From the NCBI RefSeq assembly GCF_936916975.1, contig NZ_CAKZGO010000004.1:558001-622000 (forward strand): DNA of 64,000 nt, read 5' to 3'. The position numbers and the translations under genes were made by a program. Below the pieces are notes generated by a model. That model did not search any database and was not told the DNA's origin. It saw only the letters and a list, made by a program, of their open reading frames with translations. The DNA is from an uncultured Dongia sp. GTDB lineage: Bacteria; Pseudomonadota; Alphaproteobacteria; Dongiales; Dongiaceae. Shown here one piece after another: positions 7,873 through 18,019 of the stretch (its first letter is position 1; each line of letters starts with the position of its first letter).

Positions 7873-8808
7873 ATGAAGATCCTTACCGGCAACAGCAACC
7901 GGCCCCTGGCGGAAGCGGTTTCGTCTTATCTCAACCTGCCGCTGGTGAATGCCAGCGTGCGGCGCTTTTCCGACATGGAAGTGTTCGTCGAGATCAACGA
8001 GAACATCCGCGGCGAGGATGTCTTCATTATCCAGCCGACGTCATTTCCGACCAATGACAATCTGATGGAATTGCTGGTTTCGATCGATGCGTTGAAGCGC
8101 AGTTCCGCGCGCCGCATCACCGCCGTCATCCCGTACTACGGCTATGCCCGCCAGGATCGCAAATCCGGTCCCCGCACGCCGATCTCAGCGAAGCTCGTCG
8201 CCAACCTCATCACCACGGCCGGCGTCGACCGCGTGCTTACCGTCGATCTCCATGCCGGGCAGATCCAGGGCTTCTTCGACATTCCGACCGACAATCTGTT
8301 CGCAGCGCCCGTCCTCACCAAGGACATCAAGGAGCGCTTCGGCACCGGCGACAATCTGTGCATCGTCAGCCCCGATGTCGGCGGTGTGGTGCGTGCGCGC
8401 GCTTTTGCCAAGCGCCTGGATGCGGAACTGGCCATCGTCGACAAGCGGCGCGAGCGCGCCGGCGTGTCCGAGGTTATGAACATCATCGGCGATGTCGAGG
8501 GCAAGCGCTGCATCCTGGTCGATGACATCGTCGATTCAGCTGGCACCTTGTGCAACGCCGCCGTGGCGCTGAAGGAAGCGGGCGCCTTGTCGGTCGCCGC
8601 TTACGTCACCCATGGCGTACTCTCAGGTGGTGCAGTGGCCCGTGTCTCGGCCTCGCCGCTGGAAAGCCTGGTCATCACCGATTCAATTCAGGCCACCGAA
8701 GCCGTGCGTGTGTCGCAGACGGTGCGCCAACTCTCGATCGCGCCGCTGCTGGCCGAGGCCATGGCGCGGATCAGTGAGGAGAAATCGGTCTCGTCCCTGT
8801 TCGATTGA
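7873..8808 (+). CDS. prs: Ribose-phosphate pyrophosphokinase
   Basis: Makes PRPP from ribose 5-phosphate and ATP for purine, pyrimidine, His, Trp and NAD synthesis. It has 311 residues, a normal length. Visible motifs are the flexible-loop/ATP region [10 protein letters not shown], the PPi loop [12 protein letters not shown], and the PRPP-binding signature [13 protein letters not shown]. The start at 7873 (MKILTGNSN) matches the family N-terminus; an in-frame upstream extension from 7810 is not conserved-looking. It heads the prs-rplY-pth-ychF run, a common alphaproteobacterial arrangement. Confidence 0.97.
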   Translation: MKILTGNSNRPLAEAVSSYLNLPLVNASVRRFSDMEVFVEINENIRGEDVFIIQPTSFPTNDNLMELLVSIDALKRSSARRITAVIPYYGYARQDRKSGPRTPISAKLVANLITTAGVDRVLTVDLHAGQIQGFFDIPTDNLFAAPVLTKDIKERFGTGDNLCIVSPDVGGVVRARAFAKRLDAELAIVDKRRERAGVSEVMNIIGDVEGKRCILVDDIVDSAGTLCNAAVALKEAGALSVAAYVTHGVLSGGAVARVSASPLESLVITDSIQATEAVRVSQTVRQLSIAPLLAEAMARISEEKSVSSLFD

Positions 8809-8906
8809 ATGGGGCTACGCGACCGTAATCCGATCGGCACCCCTGGAGGTCGATCGGTCGAGGCCCGGATGGTCCGGGTGTCGGAACTGCGAAATAGGAG
8901 ACAGCA

Positions 8907-9638
8907 ATGTCCGCAGTTGAATCAGTAAGCGCGGAAGCTCGCGACCGCGCCGGGAAGGGGGCCGCCCGTGCAACCCGTCGTGCCGGTCGTGTGCCCGCCG
9001 TTATCTATGGCGACAAGAAGGAAGCAACCCTGATCACTCTCGATCCGAAAGCGATCGACAAGCTGATCCACAAGAAGGCTTTCTTTGCGACCCTGCTCGA
9101 CATCGACCTTGGCGGCAAGAAGCACCGCGTTCTGCCGCGCGACGTGCAGTTCGACGTGATCACCGACCGCACGCTGCATGTCGATTTCCAGCGCGTCAAC
9201 AAAGACACCAAGATCCACGTCAACGTGCCGGTCGTGGTCCGCAATGAAGCAGCCGCTCCGGGTATCAAGCGCGGTGGCGTGCTCAACCTGGTGCGTCACG
9301 AAATCGAATTCATCTGCTCGCCGGATAACATCCCGCAGTCGGTGGAAGTCGATCTCACCGGTCTCGATATCGGTGGCAGCATCCATATCAGCGCCGTCAA
9401 GTTGCCGGAAGGTGCGACGCCGACCATTCGTGAACGCGACTTCACGCTGGTCACCATCGGCGCGCCGTCGGGCATGAAGGCCGATGCGGAAGCAACTCCG
9501 GCTGCTGGCGCTGCGGCACCTGCTGCTGGTGCGGCGGCTGCGGCTCCGGCCAAGGGTGCTGCTGCGGCAGCGCCTGCCAAGGGCGGTGCGGCTGCGGCTC
9601 CGGCCAAGGCGGCTGCTCCGGCGCCGAAGAAGAAGTAA
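8907..9638 (+). CDS. rplY: 50S ribosomal protein L25 (Ctc/TL5 type)
   Basis: Binds 5S rRNA. The 243-residue protein has the two-domain Ctc form: an L25 domain (residues 1-95, RVPAVIYGDKKEATLITLD) and the beta-rich TL5 C-domain (95-190, with GGVLNLVRHEIEF). Its last 50 residues are a low-complexity Ala/Pro/Lys tail built from repeats of AAAPAKG. AGGAG lies eight bases before the ATG. A short CCCGGA/TCCGGG hairpin (8864-8878) in the 98-bp leader might regulate it. It is co-directional with prs and pth. Confidence 0.96.
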   Translation: MSAVESVSAEARDRAGKGAARATRRAGRVPAVIYGDKKEATLITLDPKAIDKLIHKKAFFATLLDIDLGGKKHRVLPRDVQFDVITDRTLHVDFQRVNKDTKIHVNVPVVVRNEAAAPGIKRGGVLNLVRHEIEFICSPDNIPQSVEVDLTGLDIGGSIHISAVKLPEGATPTIRERDFTLVTIGAPSGMKADAEATPAAGAAAPAAGAAAAAPAKGAAAAAPAKGGAAAAPAKAAAPAPKKK

Positions 9639-9673
9639 GACGCCGATCATTGTTGGTTTAAGCGGGGCCCGTG

Positions 9674-10309
9674 ATGCGCCTTATCGTTGGATTGGGCAAT
9701 CCCGGGCCTCGCTACGCCGACAACCGGCACAATATCGGTTTCATGGCGGTGGACACGATCGTCCGCCGCTATTCTTTTGGGCCGATCAAAGCAAAGTTCC
9801 ATGGTGCCATTGCTGAAGGGACCATTGGTCCTGAAAAGGCGATCTGCCTGTGCCCCACCACCTTCATGAACGAATCCGGCCGCGCCGTGCAGGCGGCCAT
9901 GCAGTTCTACAAGATCGAGCCCGGCGACATCGTCGTCATCCATGACGAGATCGATTTGCCGCTCGGCAAGGTGAAGGTGAAACGGGGCGGCGGGGCTGGC
10001 GGCCATAACGGCATCCGCTCGATCGACGCCCATATCGGGCCCGATTACTGGCGCATCCGCTTAGGGGTAGGCCATCCCGGCGTGAAGTCGCTGGTGAAGA
10101 ATTTCGTGCTGATGGATTTCGGCAAGGAGGAACGCAAACTGGTCGAAGAGATCAACCTAGCGTGTTCCGACAACCTGCCGATCCTGTTTGCACAAGACGA
10201 GAACAAGTTCATGAACAAGGTGAATGTCACCCTGTTCCCGCCGGCGCCGAAGGATGAGACGTTGAAGACGGATCGTCGGGCGAAGAATGGCGAAGACGAG
10301 ACGAAATAG
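9674..10309 (+). CDS. pth: Peptidyl-tRNA hydrolase
   Basis: Recycles tRNA from prematurely released peptidyl-tRNA. It has 211 residues. The N-terminal signature LIVGLGNPGPRYADNRHNIGF contains the conserved Asn and catalytic His of the family, and HDEIDLPLGKVKVKRGGGAGGHNGI is the second signature. The C-terminus carries a charged extension (residues 185-211) rich in Lys and Asp. Start ATG 9674 follows a GTG at 9671; ATG is preferred. It lies 35 bp after rplY and 11 bp before ychF. Confidence 0.97.
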   Translation: MRLIVGLGNPGPRYADNRHNIGFMAVDTIVRRYSFGPIKAKFHGAIAEGTIGPEKAICLCPTTFMNESGRAVQAAMQFYKIEPGDIVVIHDEIDLPLGKVKVKRGGGAGGHNGIRSIDAHIGPDYWRIRLGVGHPGVKSLVKNFVLMDFGKEERKLVEEINLACSDNLPILFAQDENKFMNKVNVTLFPPAPKDETLKTDRRAKNGEDETK

Positions 10310-10320
10310 AGGGTCATCTT

Positions 10321-11424
<1,104 letters not shown>

Positions 11425-11435
11425 GGGGTAGCAAG

Positions 11436-11558
11436 CCCCCTCTCCCTAACCCTCCCCCACGTTGGGGGGAGGGAATTCCAGCCAGTTTGAACGCAGCAAC
11501 GAGCCATACTCGGTCGAGTCCCCTCCCCCCAACGTGGGGGAGGGTTAGGGAGAGGGGG
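11436..11558. repeat. Interspersed inverted-repeat element, copy 1
   Basis: The left arm CCCCCTCTCCCTAACCCTCC continues CCCACGTTGGGGGGAGGGA. After about 44 bp of unique sequence the right arm is its near-exact reverse complement, ending GGTTAGGGAGAGGGGG. Each arm also folds on itself. It starts 11 bp after the ychF stop. Copies are at 26128, 38451, 62912 and, as a diverged subtype, 60607. Confidence 0.85.
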
Positions 11559-11720
11559 TCGTTCGACCTGGTCCGCTCTCACGTCCCACCCGCCGAAACC
11601 CTGCGAATAGTTCCGTGATCCCACCCCTCAGCCTGCGCATGGCTGCGATCCCCGATCGGGCGTAGCGAGTAGGCGCCACCTCCCCTATGTTTGGCGCTCT
11701 GCCGCTGCACAAAGCTCCTC

Positions 11721-13151
11721 ATGCAAGCCAGTTACCGCACCTTGGCCCTGATCGTGGCCGCCGCTCTCTTCATGGAGAATCTGGACACCACGATCATTGC
11801 GACCGCCTTGCCCGACATTGCGCGGGAGATCGGCGCGGAGCCACTCAAGGTCAATCTCGCCATCACCTCCTATCTGCTCAGTCTTTCCATCTTCATCCCC
11901 TTAAGCGGCTGGATGGCGGACCGCTTCGGCGCCAGGCGCGTGTTCAGCATCGCCATCGCGGTGTTCATGGCGGGTTCGATCGCCTGCGCCATGGCGAATT
12001 CGCTGTTCGAACTGGTGGCTGCGCGCGTGCTGCAGGGCTTCGGCGGCGCGATGATGGTGCCGGTCGGGCGTCTCGTCATTCTCCGCGCGGTGCCCAAGGG
12101 CGAGCTCATCAAGGCCCTCACCTATCTCACCATCCCCGCCCTTCTCGGCCCGGTGCTGGGGCCGCCGATCGGCGGCTTCATCGTCACCTATTCCTCCTGG
12201 CGCTGGATATTCCTGCTCAATATTCCTGTTGGCATCGTCGGCATCATCCTGAGCTTGATCTATATCCCGCCGATCCGGGCCAGCGTCATCGCAAAGCTGG
12301 ATTGGGTCGGCTTCCTCCTCACCGGCTTCGGCCTTGCGAGCCTGGTGTTTTCCTTCGAGGCGATGGGGCGGTTTCCGCTGCCAAATTGGGCGCTGGGCGC
12401 CATCGCCGGATTCGGCGCCTTGTGCCTCGTCGCCTATTGGGCGCGGTCGCGGCGCATGACGCAGCCGATCGTGAATTTGAAACTGATGAAGATCAGCACG
12501 TTCCGCCGCGCCGTGCTGGGCGGCAGCGTGTTCCGCATCGGCATCGGCGCGTTGCCCGTGCTGCTGCCCCTCATGCTGCAACTGGGCTTCGGTCTCACCG
12601 CCTTTGCCTCCGGCCTCCTCACCTTTGCCAGTGCCGCCGGGGCATTGGTGATGAAGGGGGCGACACAGTTCGTGCTGCGCGGCTTTGGCTTCCGGCGTGT
12701 GCTGATCATCAACGCGATCCTGTGCGGTATCGTGATGATGGGTTATGCGCTGTTTACGCCAAGCGTGCCGCATACTGTCATCTTCCTGGCGCTGCTGGCC
12801 GGCGGCTTCATTCGCTCGCTGCAATTCACCGGGATCAACGCGCTGTCCTATTCCGATGTCGACGAAACGCAGATGAGCAACGCCTCGACCTTCTCCGCCA
12901 TGATGCAGCAACTCTCTTTGAGCATCGGTGCCGGGACAGCGGCGCTGGCGTTGCACCTCACTTTGGCACAGCGCCAGGGCACGACGCTGCAGGCGGCGGA
13001 TTTCCAGCCGGCCTATCTATTCATCGGCGGCATCGTCATGGTGTCGTCGCTGTTCTTTCTTGGCCTAAAGAAGGATGCCGGCGCCAATGTCAGCGGCAAT
13101 GTCCGCCGCGTCCCCGTGACGCAGGAGATCAAGGAAACCCGGTCGCGCTAG
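11721..13151 (+). CDS. MFS drug exporter, DHA2 (EmrB/QacA) family
   Basis: A 476-residue inner-membrane protein with about 14 hydrophobic segments, as in DHA2 proton-drug antiporters. Motif A is GWMADRFGARRVF (loop 2-3), motif C-like glycines lie in LLGPVLGPPIGGFI, and the N-terminal LDTTIIATALPDIA segment (D1 motif) is diagnostic of the family. ATG 11721 gives a short N-terminal tail before helix 1; an in-frame TTG at 11691 is possible. No membrane-fusion partner or regulator is adjacent. Efflux is inferred from family; the substrate is unknown. Confidence 0.92.
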   Translation: MQASYRTLALIVAAALFMENLDTTIIATALPDIAREIGAEPLKVNLAITSYLLSLSIFIPLSGWMADRFGARRVFSIAIAVFMAGSIACAMANSLFELVAARVLQGFGGAMMVPVGRLVILRAVPKGELIKALTYLTIPALLGPVLGPPIGGFIVTYSSWRWIFLLNIPVGIVGIILSLIYIPPIRASVIAKLDWVGFLLTGFGLASLVFSFEAMGRFPLPNWALGAIAGFGALCLVAYWARSRRMTQPIVNLKLMKISTFRRAVLGGSVFRIGIGALPVLLPLMLQLGFGLTAFASGLLTFASAAGALVMKGATQFVLRGFGFRRVLIINAILCGIVMMGYALFTPSVPHTVIFLALLAGGFIRSLQFTGINALSYSDVDETQMSNASTFSAMMQQLSLSIGAGTAALALHLTLAQRQGTTLQAADFQPAYLFIGGIVMVSSLFFLGLKKDAGANVSGNVRRVPVTQEIKETRSR

Positions 13152-13204
13152 AACCTGCTATGCTGGCCTCTGCCATTGGGGATCCAGCCACGCGGAGACG
13201 ATCG

Positions 13205-14524
13205 ATGTTCGCCGAACATCCCATGCGCCGGGAATTGAACGACGAGGTCCATGCACGGCCGCCCTTACGGATCGACGGGCCGGCCCTGGTCCTGCACCTT
13301 GCCTGCCTGCGGCCGGCGGGTGATGCCGGTGGCCAGGCGGATCTGCGCTTCATCGCCGATCTCGCTCGGCATCACGGGGCGCCTGCCCCCAATCTTGCCA
13401 GCCGCTATGGCATCCTGCCGCGGGGCGAGACGCAGCTGAAATGGGAACTGCACACCGAGTTCACCAGCTATACCCTGGTCATGCCGCGATCCGACCTCTC
13501 GGCAAGTGCCGTGCGCTGGGCCGATCTGCCAGAAGATGCCCTGCAACTGGCCAGGCAATGTCCGGGGCAATGCGTGGCGGCATTGGTGCTGGAATTCCGC
13601 CCGGCCGAAGGCGCCGAGGCGAACCTCGACATGGTGGGGCAGCTGTTTCCCTCGGGCGATGTCGTGGCCTCCAGCGTCGGCGATGATGCCGCCGAAATCT
13701 GGACGGACTTCCGGCTCGATGCCGCGGGCTTTGGCCGCATGCTGCTGATCAACCGGTCGCTGACCGCCGGCCGCGCCGGTCGCATGGTGCAGCGCCTGGT
13801 CGAGATCGAGACCTATCGCCTGATGGCACTCCTGGGCCTTGCTCTCACACGCCAAACCGGCGGTGCCCTCTCCGCGCTGGAAGGCCGGCTGAAGGCATTG
13901 ATCGAACGGACGGCAGCCCTGGGCAGTGCTGGACAGAGTGGCGGCGGGCAGGCCGACGATAATGGCGATCGGCTGCTGCTCAATGAACTCACCAAATTGG
14001 CGGCAGAGACAGCCAGCCTCAGCACCACGACGCGCTATCGCCTCAGCGCCGGTACCGCCTATGCCGAATTGGTGGCGCGGCGTTTGGACGATATCCGCGA
14101 AGGGCGCGTCGATGGCCTCTCGCGCCTTTCCAGTTTTCTCGACCGCCGCTTCACCCCCGCCATGCGCACCTGCGAAGCCTTCATTCGGCGGCTGGAGCAG
14201 TTGGAAACCGGCATCGATCGCGCCAGCGACATGCTCCGCACCAGAGTCGACGTCAATCTGCAGGCACAGAACGGCGCGTTGCTCCGTGACATGGAAAGCC
14301 GCAGCCGCGTGCAGCTGCGCATCCAGGAAGCGGTTGAGGGCCTCTCGGTTTTTGCGATCAGCTATTACCTCATCGGCCTGCTGAAGGTGGTAGCAGAAGG
14401 CCTGCTGCCGGACAGCATGGGCCATGCCCATCTGCTGCTTTCCGCCGTCGCTGTGCCGATTGTGCTCGCTGCCGTCTGGATTGGCGTCAAACGCCTGCGG
14501 CACGCGATCAAAGGACGCGATTAG
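13205..14524 (+). CDS. DUF3422 membrane-anchored protein
   Basis: A 439-residue protein of the DUF3422 family. The N-terminus FAEHPMRRELNDEVHARPP is the family hallmark. The middle part is helical and probably coiled (residues 215-370), and the C-terminus holds two transmembrane helices (about 380-398 and 412-430) followed by a basic tail. The large soluble domain should therefore face one side of the inner membrane. It begins 53 bp after the MFS exporter, so the two may share a transcript. Biochemical function is unknown. Confidence 0.88.
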   Translation: MFAEHPMRRELNDEVHARPPLRIDGPALVLHLACLRPAGDAGGQADLRFIADLARHHGAPAPNLASRYGILPRGETQLKWELHTEFTSYTLVMPRSDLSASAVRWADLPEDALQLARQCPGQCVAALVLEFRPAEGAEANLDMVGQLFPSGDVVASSVGDDAAEIWTDFRLDAAGFGRMLLINRSLTAGRAGRMVQRLVEIETYRLMALLGLALTRQTGGALSALEGRLKALIERTAALGSAGQSGGGQADDNGDRLLLNELTKLAAETASLSTTTRYRLSAGTAYAELVARRLDDIREGRVDGLSRLSSFLDRRFTPAMRTCEAFIRRLEQLETGIDRASDMLRTRVDVNLQAQNGALLRDMESRSRVQLRIQEAVEGLSVFAISYYLIGLLKVVAEGLLPDSMGHAHLLLSAVAVPIVLAAVWIGVKRLRHAIKGRD

Positions 14525-15381
14525 CGCATCAAGCCGAGCTTGTGGAGCGTTTCGGGCAGGGTTTCCCGGATCATGCCCTGAACATCGGCGATAATCATCT
14601 CCCGCTGGGATGACGTTATCGCATCGAAACTTGGCGCCCAATAGGCCGCGTGGACAAACAGCGCCGGATTACCCTTGAAGCGCTTCTGGTACAGCACATC
14701 GTCGACCGCTCTTTCCCAAGCTATTTGCTCCAAGCTGTGCCCGTCCAGCACGACGACATAGTAGAAGGCGTGAAGCATATTGACGTCTTCGAAAGTCACG
14801 CTGAAGTCATGGTAGGCCATGAAGTCTTTGGTTATGCCAATGCCGTAGCTGTTTCTGTCAAAGGATGTCACCTGCCGTGCCCCAGGCACCAGAACGACGA
14901 AGGCATCGATATTCGCGGCAGTGGAAAAACTCGGCTGTGCGCGGATGATATCAGCAACGCTGCTTGCGATTTTGTTTGTGGAAGAGTGATAAATGTAGAT
15001 GCCGTCCTCGGTGAGGTCGGTCGGATCATATTTAAAGGGAATGATCTGATATTTCGGCGCAAGTAGCGCTGTCGCCGTCGTCACGGCAAACGCATCGATT
15101 CCCCAGTCGCTGATGTTGTGCTTCCACCGAATCTCCTGAGAGCCGGCATACACTTTGTCCAAGCCCGGCTGCTCAGTCCATATGGGCAACGTACCATTCA
15201 ATGCATCGATCTGGCGATTTACTGCCTCGGTGCCGGGTTGAATATTCTGCAGGGCATTGAACTGATGGCCAGCAAACGACAGAATCGCAATTTTCTTTGT
15301 CGTCGCCTTGAAATCGGATGAGACGCCCGTGCCACAAGCACCAAGCAGAAGGAGCAGAGCGCCAGCCATTAATTTCTTCAT
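14521..15381 (-). CDS. Putative lipoprotein, unknown family
   Basis: A 286-residue protein with a lipoprotein signal: MKKLMAGALLLLL then the lipobox LGAC, giving lipidated Cys16. The mature part starts with a strand IAILSFAGHQFNAL, and has no repeats or recognised enzymatic motif. It overlaps the convergent DUF3422 gene end by 4 bp. Location is the periplasmic face of a membrane. The upstream gene in the same direction is the methyltransferase at 15409. No function assigned. Confidence 0.75.
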   Translation of the reverse strand: MKKLMAGALLLLLGACGTGVSSDFKATTKKIAILSFAGHQFNALQNIQPGTEAVNRQIDALNGTLPIWTEQPGLDKVYAGSQEIRWKHNISDWGIDAFAVTTATALLAPKYQIIPFKYDPTDLTEDGIYIYHSSTNKIASSVADIIRAQPSFSTAANIDAFVVLVPGARQVTSFDRNSYGIGITKDFMAYHDFSVTFEDVNMLHAFYYVVVLDGHSLEQIAWERAVDDVLYQKRFKGNPALFVHAAYWAPSFDAITSSQREMIIADVQGMIRETLPETLHKLGLMR

Positions 15382-15408
15382 CAGATCATCCAGTTGGAAG
15401 TTGTGATT

Positions 15409-16158
15409 TCATCGTCGCCCCAGCGGGATGATTTCCTTGCTCTCCGGCGTGTAGTCAGTGCCCTGCCAATCACCCCGCCATTGATCGACCTTGAGACCGG
15501 CTGCCGCGATCAGCTTGGCGAGATGGTCTTGCGGGGTGAATCTGATCTGTGATTTGGCGGCGAGCAGCTCGCCGCTCCCCAAGCGGTAATAAGTGCCGTA
15601 GGTGACGATGCCGGTTGCCGCGTCATACGCGTAATCATTCCAGGATTCGACTTTGCCGTGGCGTGCATGCTCGACCGAGCGGCGCGAATCTTCCGGTCCC
15701 CATTCCAGCCATTCCTGGCCACTGGGGTTGCGACTGTCGAAGATGAAGCGCCCCTGGGGTGCCAGATGTGCTGCGATGGTATCCAGCATCGCGCGCTGGT
15801 CGGCGTCGGTGAGAAGGCATTGGAAGGCGTGGCCTGTCATGACGATGAGATCGAAGCCCCGATCCAAGCGAATCGTGCGGCCGTCGCCTTCGACCCAGGT
15901 AACGCGATCGCCGCCGGGCCGCAATCGGGCGATGGCCAGCATGGCCGACGCCGGATCGACGCCAACAACGCGCGCACCGCGTTCGGCGCAGGCCGCCGCC
16001 AGCAACCCGGTGCCGCAGCCGAGATCGAGCACCGAGCCGGCTTCCCGCGCCAGATCGAGGCAGGCGCGCGTGTCAACGCCCCAGCCATTGTCGAGATCGT
16101 AGAAATCGGCGAGGCGCGGGTCGTGATAGAGCGCATCGCTGCTTGATGGTGCAGTCAT
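15409..16158 (-). CDS. Class I SAM-dependent methyltransferase
   Basis: A 249-residue Rossmann-fold methyltransferase. Motif I is VLDLGCGTGLLA (residues 43-54), the acidic motif II is VVGVDPASAM, and the post-I motif WVEGDGRTIRL follows. The C-terminal half is beta-rich, with YDYDAATG-like segments typical of small-molecule methyltransferases of the Methyltransf_25 type. ATG 16158 is chosen because a longer frame overlaps the upstream VOC gene by 92 bp in unrelated sequence. It sits 10 bp after the VOC gene and is probably co-transcribed. Substrate unknown. Confidence 0.88.
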   Translation of the reverse strand: MTAPSSSDALYHDPRLADFYDLDNGWGVDTRACLDLAREAGSVLDLGCGTGLLAAACAERGARVVGVDPASAMLAIARLRPGGDRVTWVEGDGRTIRLDRGFDLIVMTGHAFQCLLTDADQRAMLDTIAAHLAPQGRFIFDSRNPSGQEWLEWGPEDSRRSVEHARHGKVESWNDYAYDAATGIVTYGTYYRLGSGELLAAKSQIRFTPQDHLAKLIAAAGLKVDQWRGDWQGTDYTPESKEIIPLGRR

Positions 16159-16168
16159 GATGTGGGAA

Positions 16169-17044
16169 TCACTCCTGGACGAATTCGATGATGACGCCGT
16201 TGGCTTCTTCCGGCGGCACGATGCAGCCCTTGCCGGTCTTGAGCGCCAGGATGTTCTCAAAACGCAGATGATCGCGGCAACGCGCCTTGTCTGCGACAGC
16301 GATCTTCAGAGCCGCCACCCAGGGTCCCGGATATTCCGGCAGCGGCACCAGCGCCGGATAAAGCTGCGCCATGCCGGCACGGTTGGTGAAACGGATATGG
16401 CCGTTGCCGGTATCGATCACGGTCATGAGGTTGGTCGTCTTCACGCAATCCGGCCCGAAAATCGGCAGCCAGCCGAAGGCCGCCCCCACCGGGTCATCGA
16501 CCACCACGGTCATCGAGACAATGCCAGTCGCCCGGTTGGCATGGCGCAGCCAGTCCGGCCGGCGAATCAATTCCGGTGTCTTATGCGCGCAGATGAAGGC
16601 GGAAAGATCCGGCGTCGCTTCCCTGGGCAACATGACCAAGCCGAATTCCGGCAGCACGGTGCCTTCCGGCAATTCCAGTTCGCGCTTCAGGACCTTGGGG
16701 CCGTCCGGCGTCACGCCGATGGCGCGCAGCTGCTCGGCGCAGGCAACCTCGTCATCGGTCGCAAAGGCAAGGCCCATCAGGCCTTCGCGGGTCTTCAGAA
16801 ACGCATCGAGATTATTGGTGAACTGCGCCGGATCGATGATGCCGAGGAGCTCGATATAGCTGTCTTGGAACATGATGCAGTAATTGCCGGTGCCCCAGCC
16901 GATATGGCGGCCCCGCGGCGTCAGGTGGAAGCCCAACCGTTCCCAACGCGTGGCAGCGAGGGCAAGGTCGCGAACGCCGACCAGGACATGGTCGATTCCG
17001 GTGATGGCTGGAACCGGTGACTGCATCGCCAGGGCCGGCTGCAT
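16169..17044 (-). CDS. VOC-family (glyoxalase-like) protein
   Basis: A 291-residue two-module VOC protein. The first module starts GIDHVLVGVRDLALAATRWERLGF, with the His ligand position of glyoxalase domains; the second contains VSMTVVVDDPVGAAF. It matches the glyoxalase-like domain of about 280-residue proteins. ATG 17044 has GGGAG six bases upstream, whereas an in-frame GTG at 17056 lies inside that ribosome site. It is followed closely by a methyltransferase. The reaction is unknown. Confidence 0.85.
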   Translation of the reverse strand: MQPALAMQSPVPAITGIDHVLVGVRDLALAATRWERLGFHLTPRGRHIGWGTGNYCIMFQDSYIELLGIIDPAQFTNNLDAFLKTREGLMGLAFATDDEVACAEQLRAIGVTPDGPKVLKRELELPEGTVLPEFGLVMLPREATPDLSAFICAHKTPELIRRPDWLRHANRATGIVSMTVVVDDPVGAAFGWLPIFGPDCVKTTNLMTVIDTGNGHIRFTNRAGMAQLYPALVPLPEYPGPWVAALKIAVADKARCRDHLRFENILALKTGKGCIVPPEEANGVIIEFVQE

Positions 17045-17166
17045 CTTCTCTCCCACCTGATTACCCGTCGTTCATATCGCAGATCGGCGAGTCGGTAAAC
17101 GCTGCGGACATCCTGCCCGAGATGCGTGACAGGAGCGTAAATCCGGATCGACACATGATAGGCAAA

Positions 17167-17206
17167 GAAAAACCGCCGCCCCGTTTTCCAGGGCGGCGGT
17201 TTTTTT
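17167..17206. terminator. Strong bidirectional terminator after petC
   Basis: A perfect 10-bp GC stem, ACCGCCGCCC/GGGCGGCGGT (17172-17181 and 17191-17200), is flanked by an A-tract on the left and seven T residues on the right, so it can work on both strands. It follows the petABC operon (minus strand). Confidence 0.85.
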
Positions 17207-17224
17207 GGTCTACGTAAGTCCGGG

Positions 17225-18019
17225 TTAGTGGATGCGGGCCCAGATCTTCCGCTTGGCAGCATAGGCGATAAGCGTGAACACGATCAGGAACAGCATCGCC
17301 TTCAAGCCCGTATGCAGGCGGTTTTCATAGTTCGGCTCGCCGGCCCAGGTCAGGAACACGGAGACATCGCGCGACATCTGCTCGACCGTGGCCGGGGTGC
17401 CGTCGGCATAGGTGACGGAACCTTCGGCAAGCGGCGGCGGCATCGCGATCTGGTGGCCGACGAAGCCTTCGTTGTAGTTCATACCCTCAGTCAATTTGAA
17501 ATCGGCCGGGGGTTCTTTGTAGCCGACGAGCAGACCGTGGATATAGTCGGCCCCCTCATGGGCGCCGAATCCGGCACCAGCACGGCTGCGGGCAATCAGC
17601 GACAGGTCCGGCGGCAAGGCGCCGCCATTGCCGGCACGCGCCGCCTGTTCATTGGCAAACGGTGCCTTGAAGTGATCGGACGGCTTGCCCGGACGCTCGA
17701 ACATATCGCCCGCGTCATCCGGCCCGTCCATGACGGTGACCGCCGCCGCAATTTCCTTCACGGCGTCCTCGGAGAAACCGATCTCCTGAAGGTTGCGGTA
17801 GGACAGCAGGTTGAGCGAATGGCAGGCCGCACAGACCTGGCTATAGACTTCGAAGCCACGATGCAGCTGCGGCCGGTCGAACTTGCCGAAGAAGCCCTGG
17901 AACGACCAGTCTTCCTTCTCGACATGGACACCGTGATACGGCGTCGCCGCCACAAAGAGGACCGCCGTCACGCCGACCAGTGCCGCAACGCCTTTGAGGA
18001 TGAGGGAACCAGCGCTCAT
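17225..18019 (-). CDS. petC: Cytochrome c1 subunit of the bc1 complex
   Basis: Transfers electrons from the Rieske protein to soluble cytochrome c. It has 264 residues. A signal/anchor helix (residues 7-25) precedes the haem-binding CAACH (C63, C66, H67). The axial Met is probably in AMPPPLAEGS, and a C-terminal transmembrane helix (about 237-255) anchors the periplasmic domain. The ATG overlaps the petB stop (ATGA). The gene is separate, not fused to petB as in Bradyrhizobium. It is the last gene of the operon, just before a strong terminator. Confidence 0.96.
   Translation of the reverse strand: MSAGSLILKGVAALVGVTAVLFVAATPYHGVHVEKEDWSFQGFFGKFDRPQLHRGFEVYSQVCAACHSLNLLSYRNLQEIGFSEDAVKEIAAAVTVMDGPDDAGDMFERPGKPSDHFKAPFANEQAARAGNGGALPPDLSLIARSRAGAGFGAHEGADYIHGLLVGYKEPPADFKLTEGMNYNEGFVGHQIAMPPPLAEGSVTYADGTPATVEQMSRDVSVFLTWAGEPNYENRLHTGLKAMLFLIVFTLIAYAAKRKIWARIH

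Noticed and set aside
11687-13204. Upstream part of the open frame that continues into the DUF3422 gene
   Set aside because: It overlaps the MFS exporter in another frame and lacks hydrophobic segments; DUF3422 starts with MFAEHPMRRELN at 13205.
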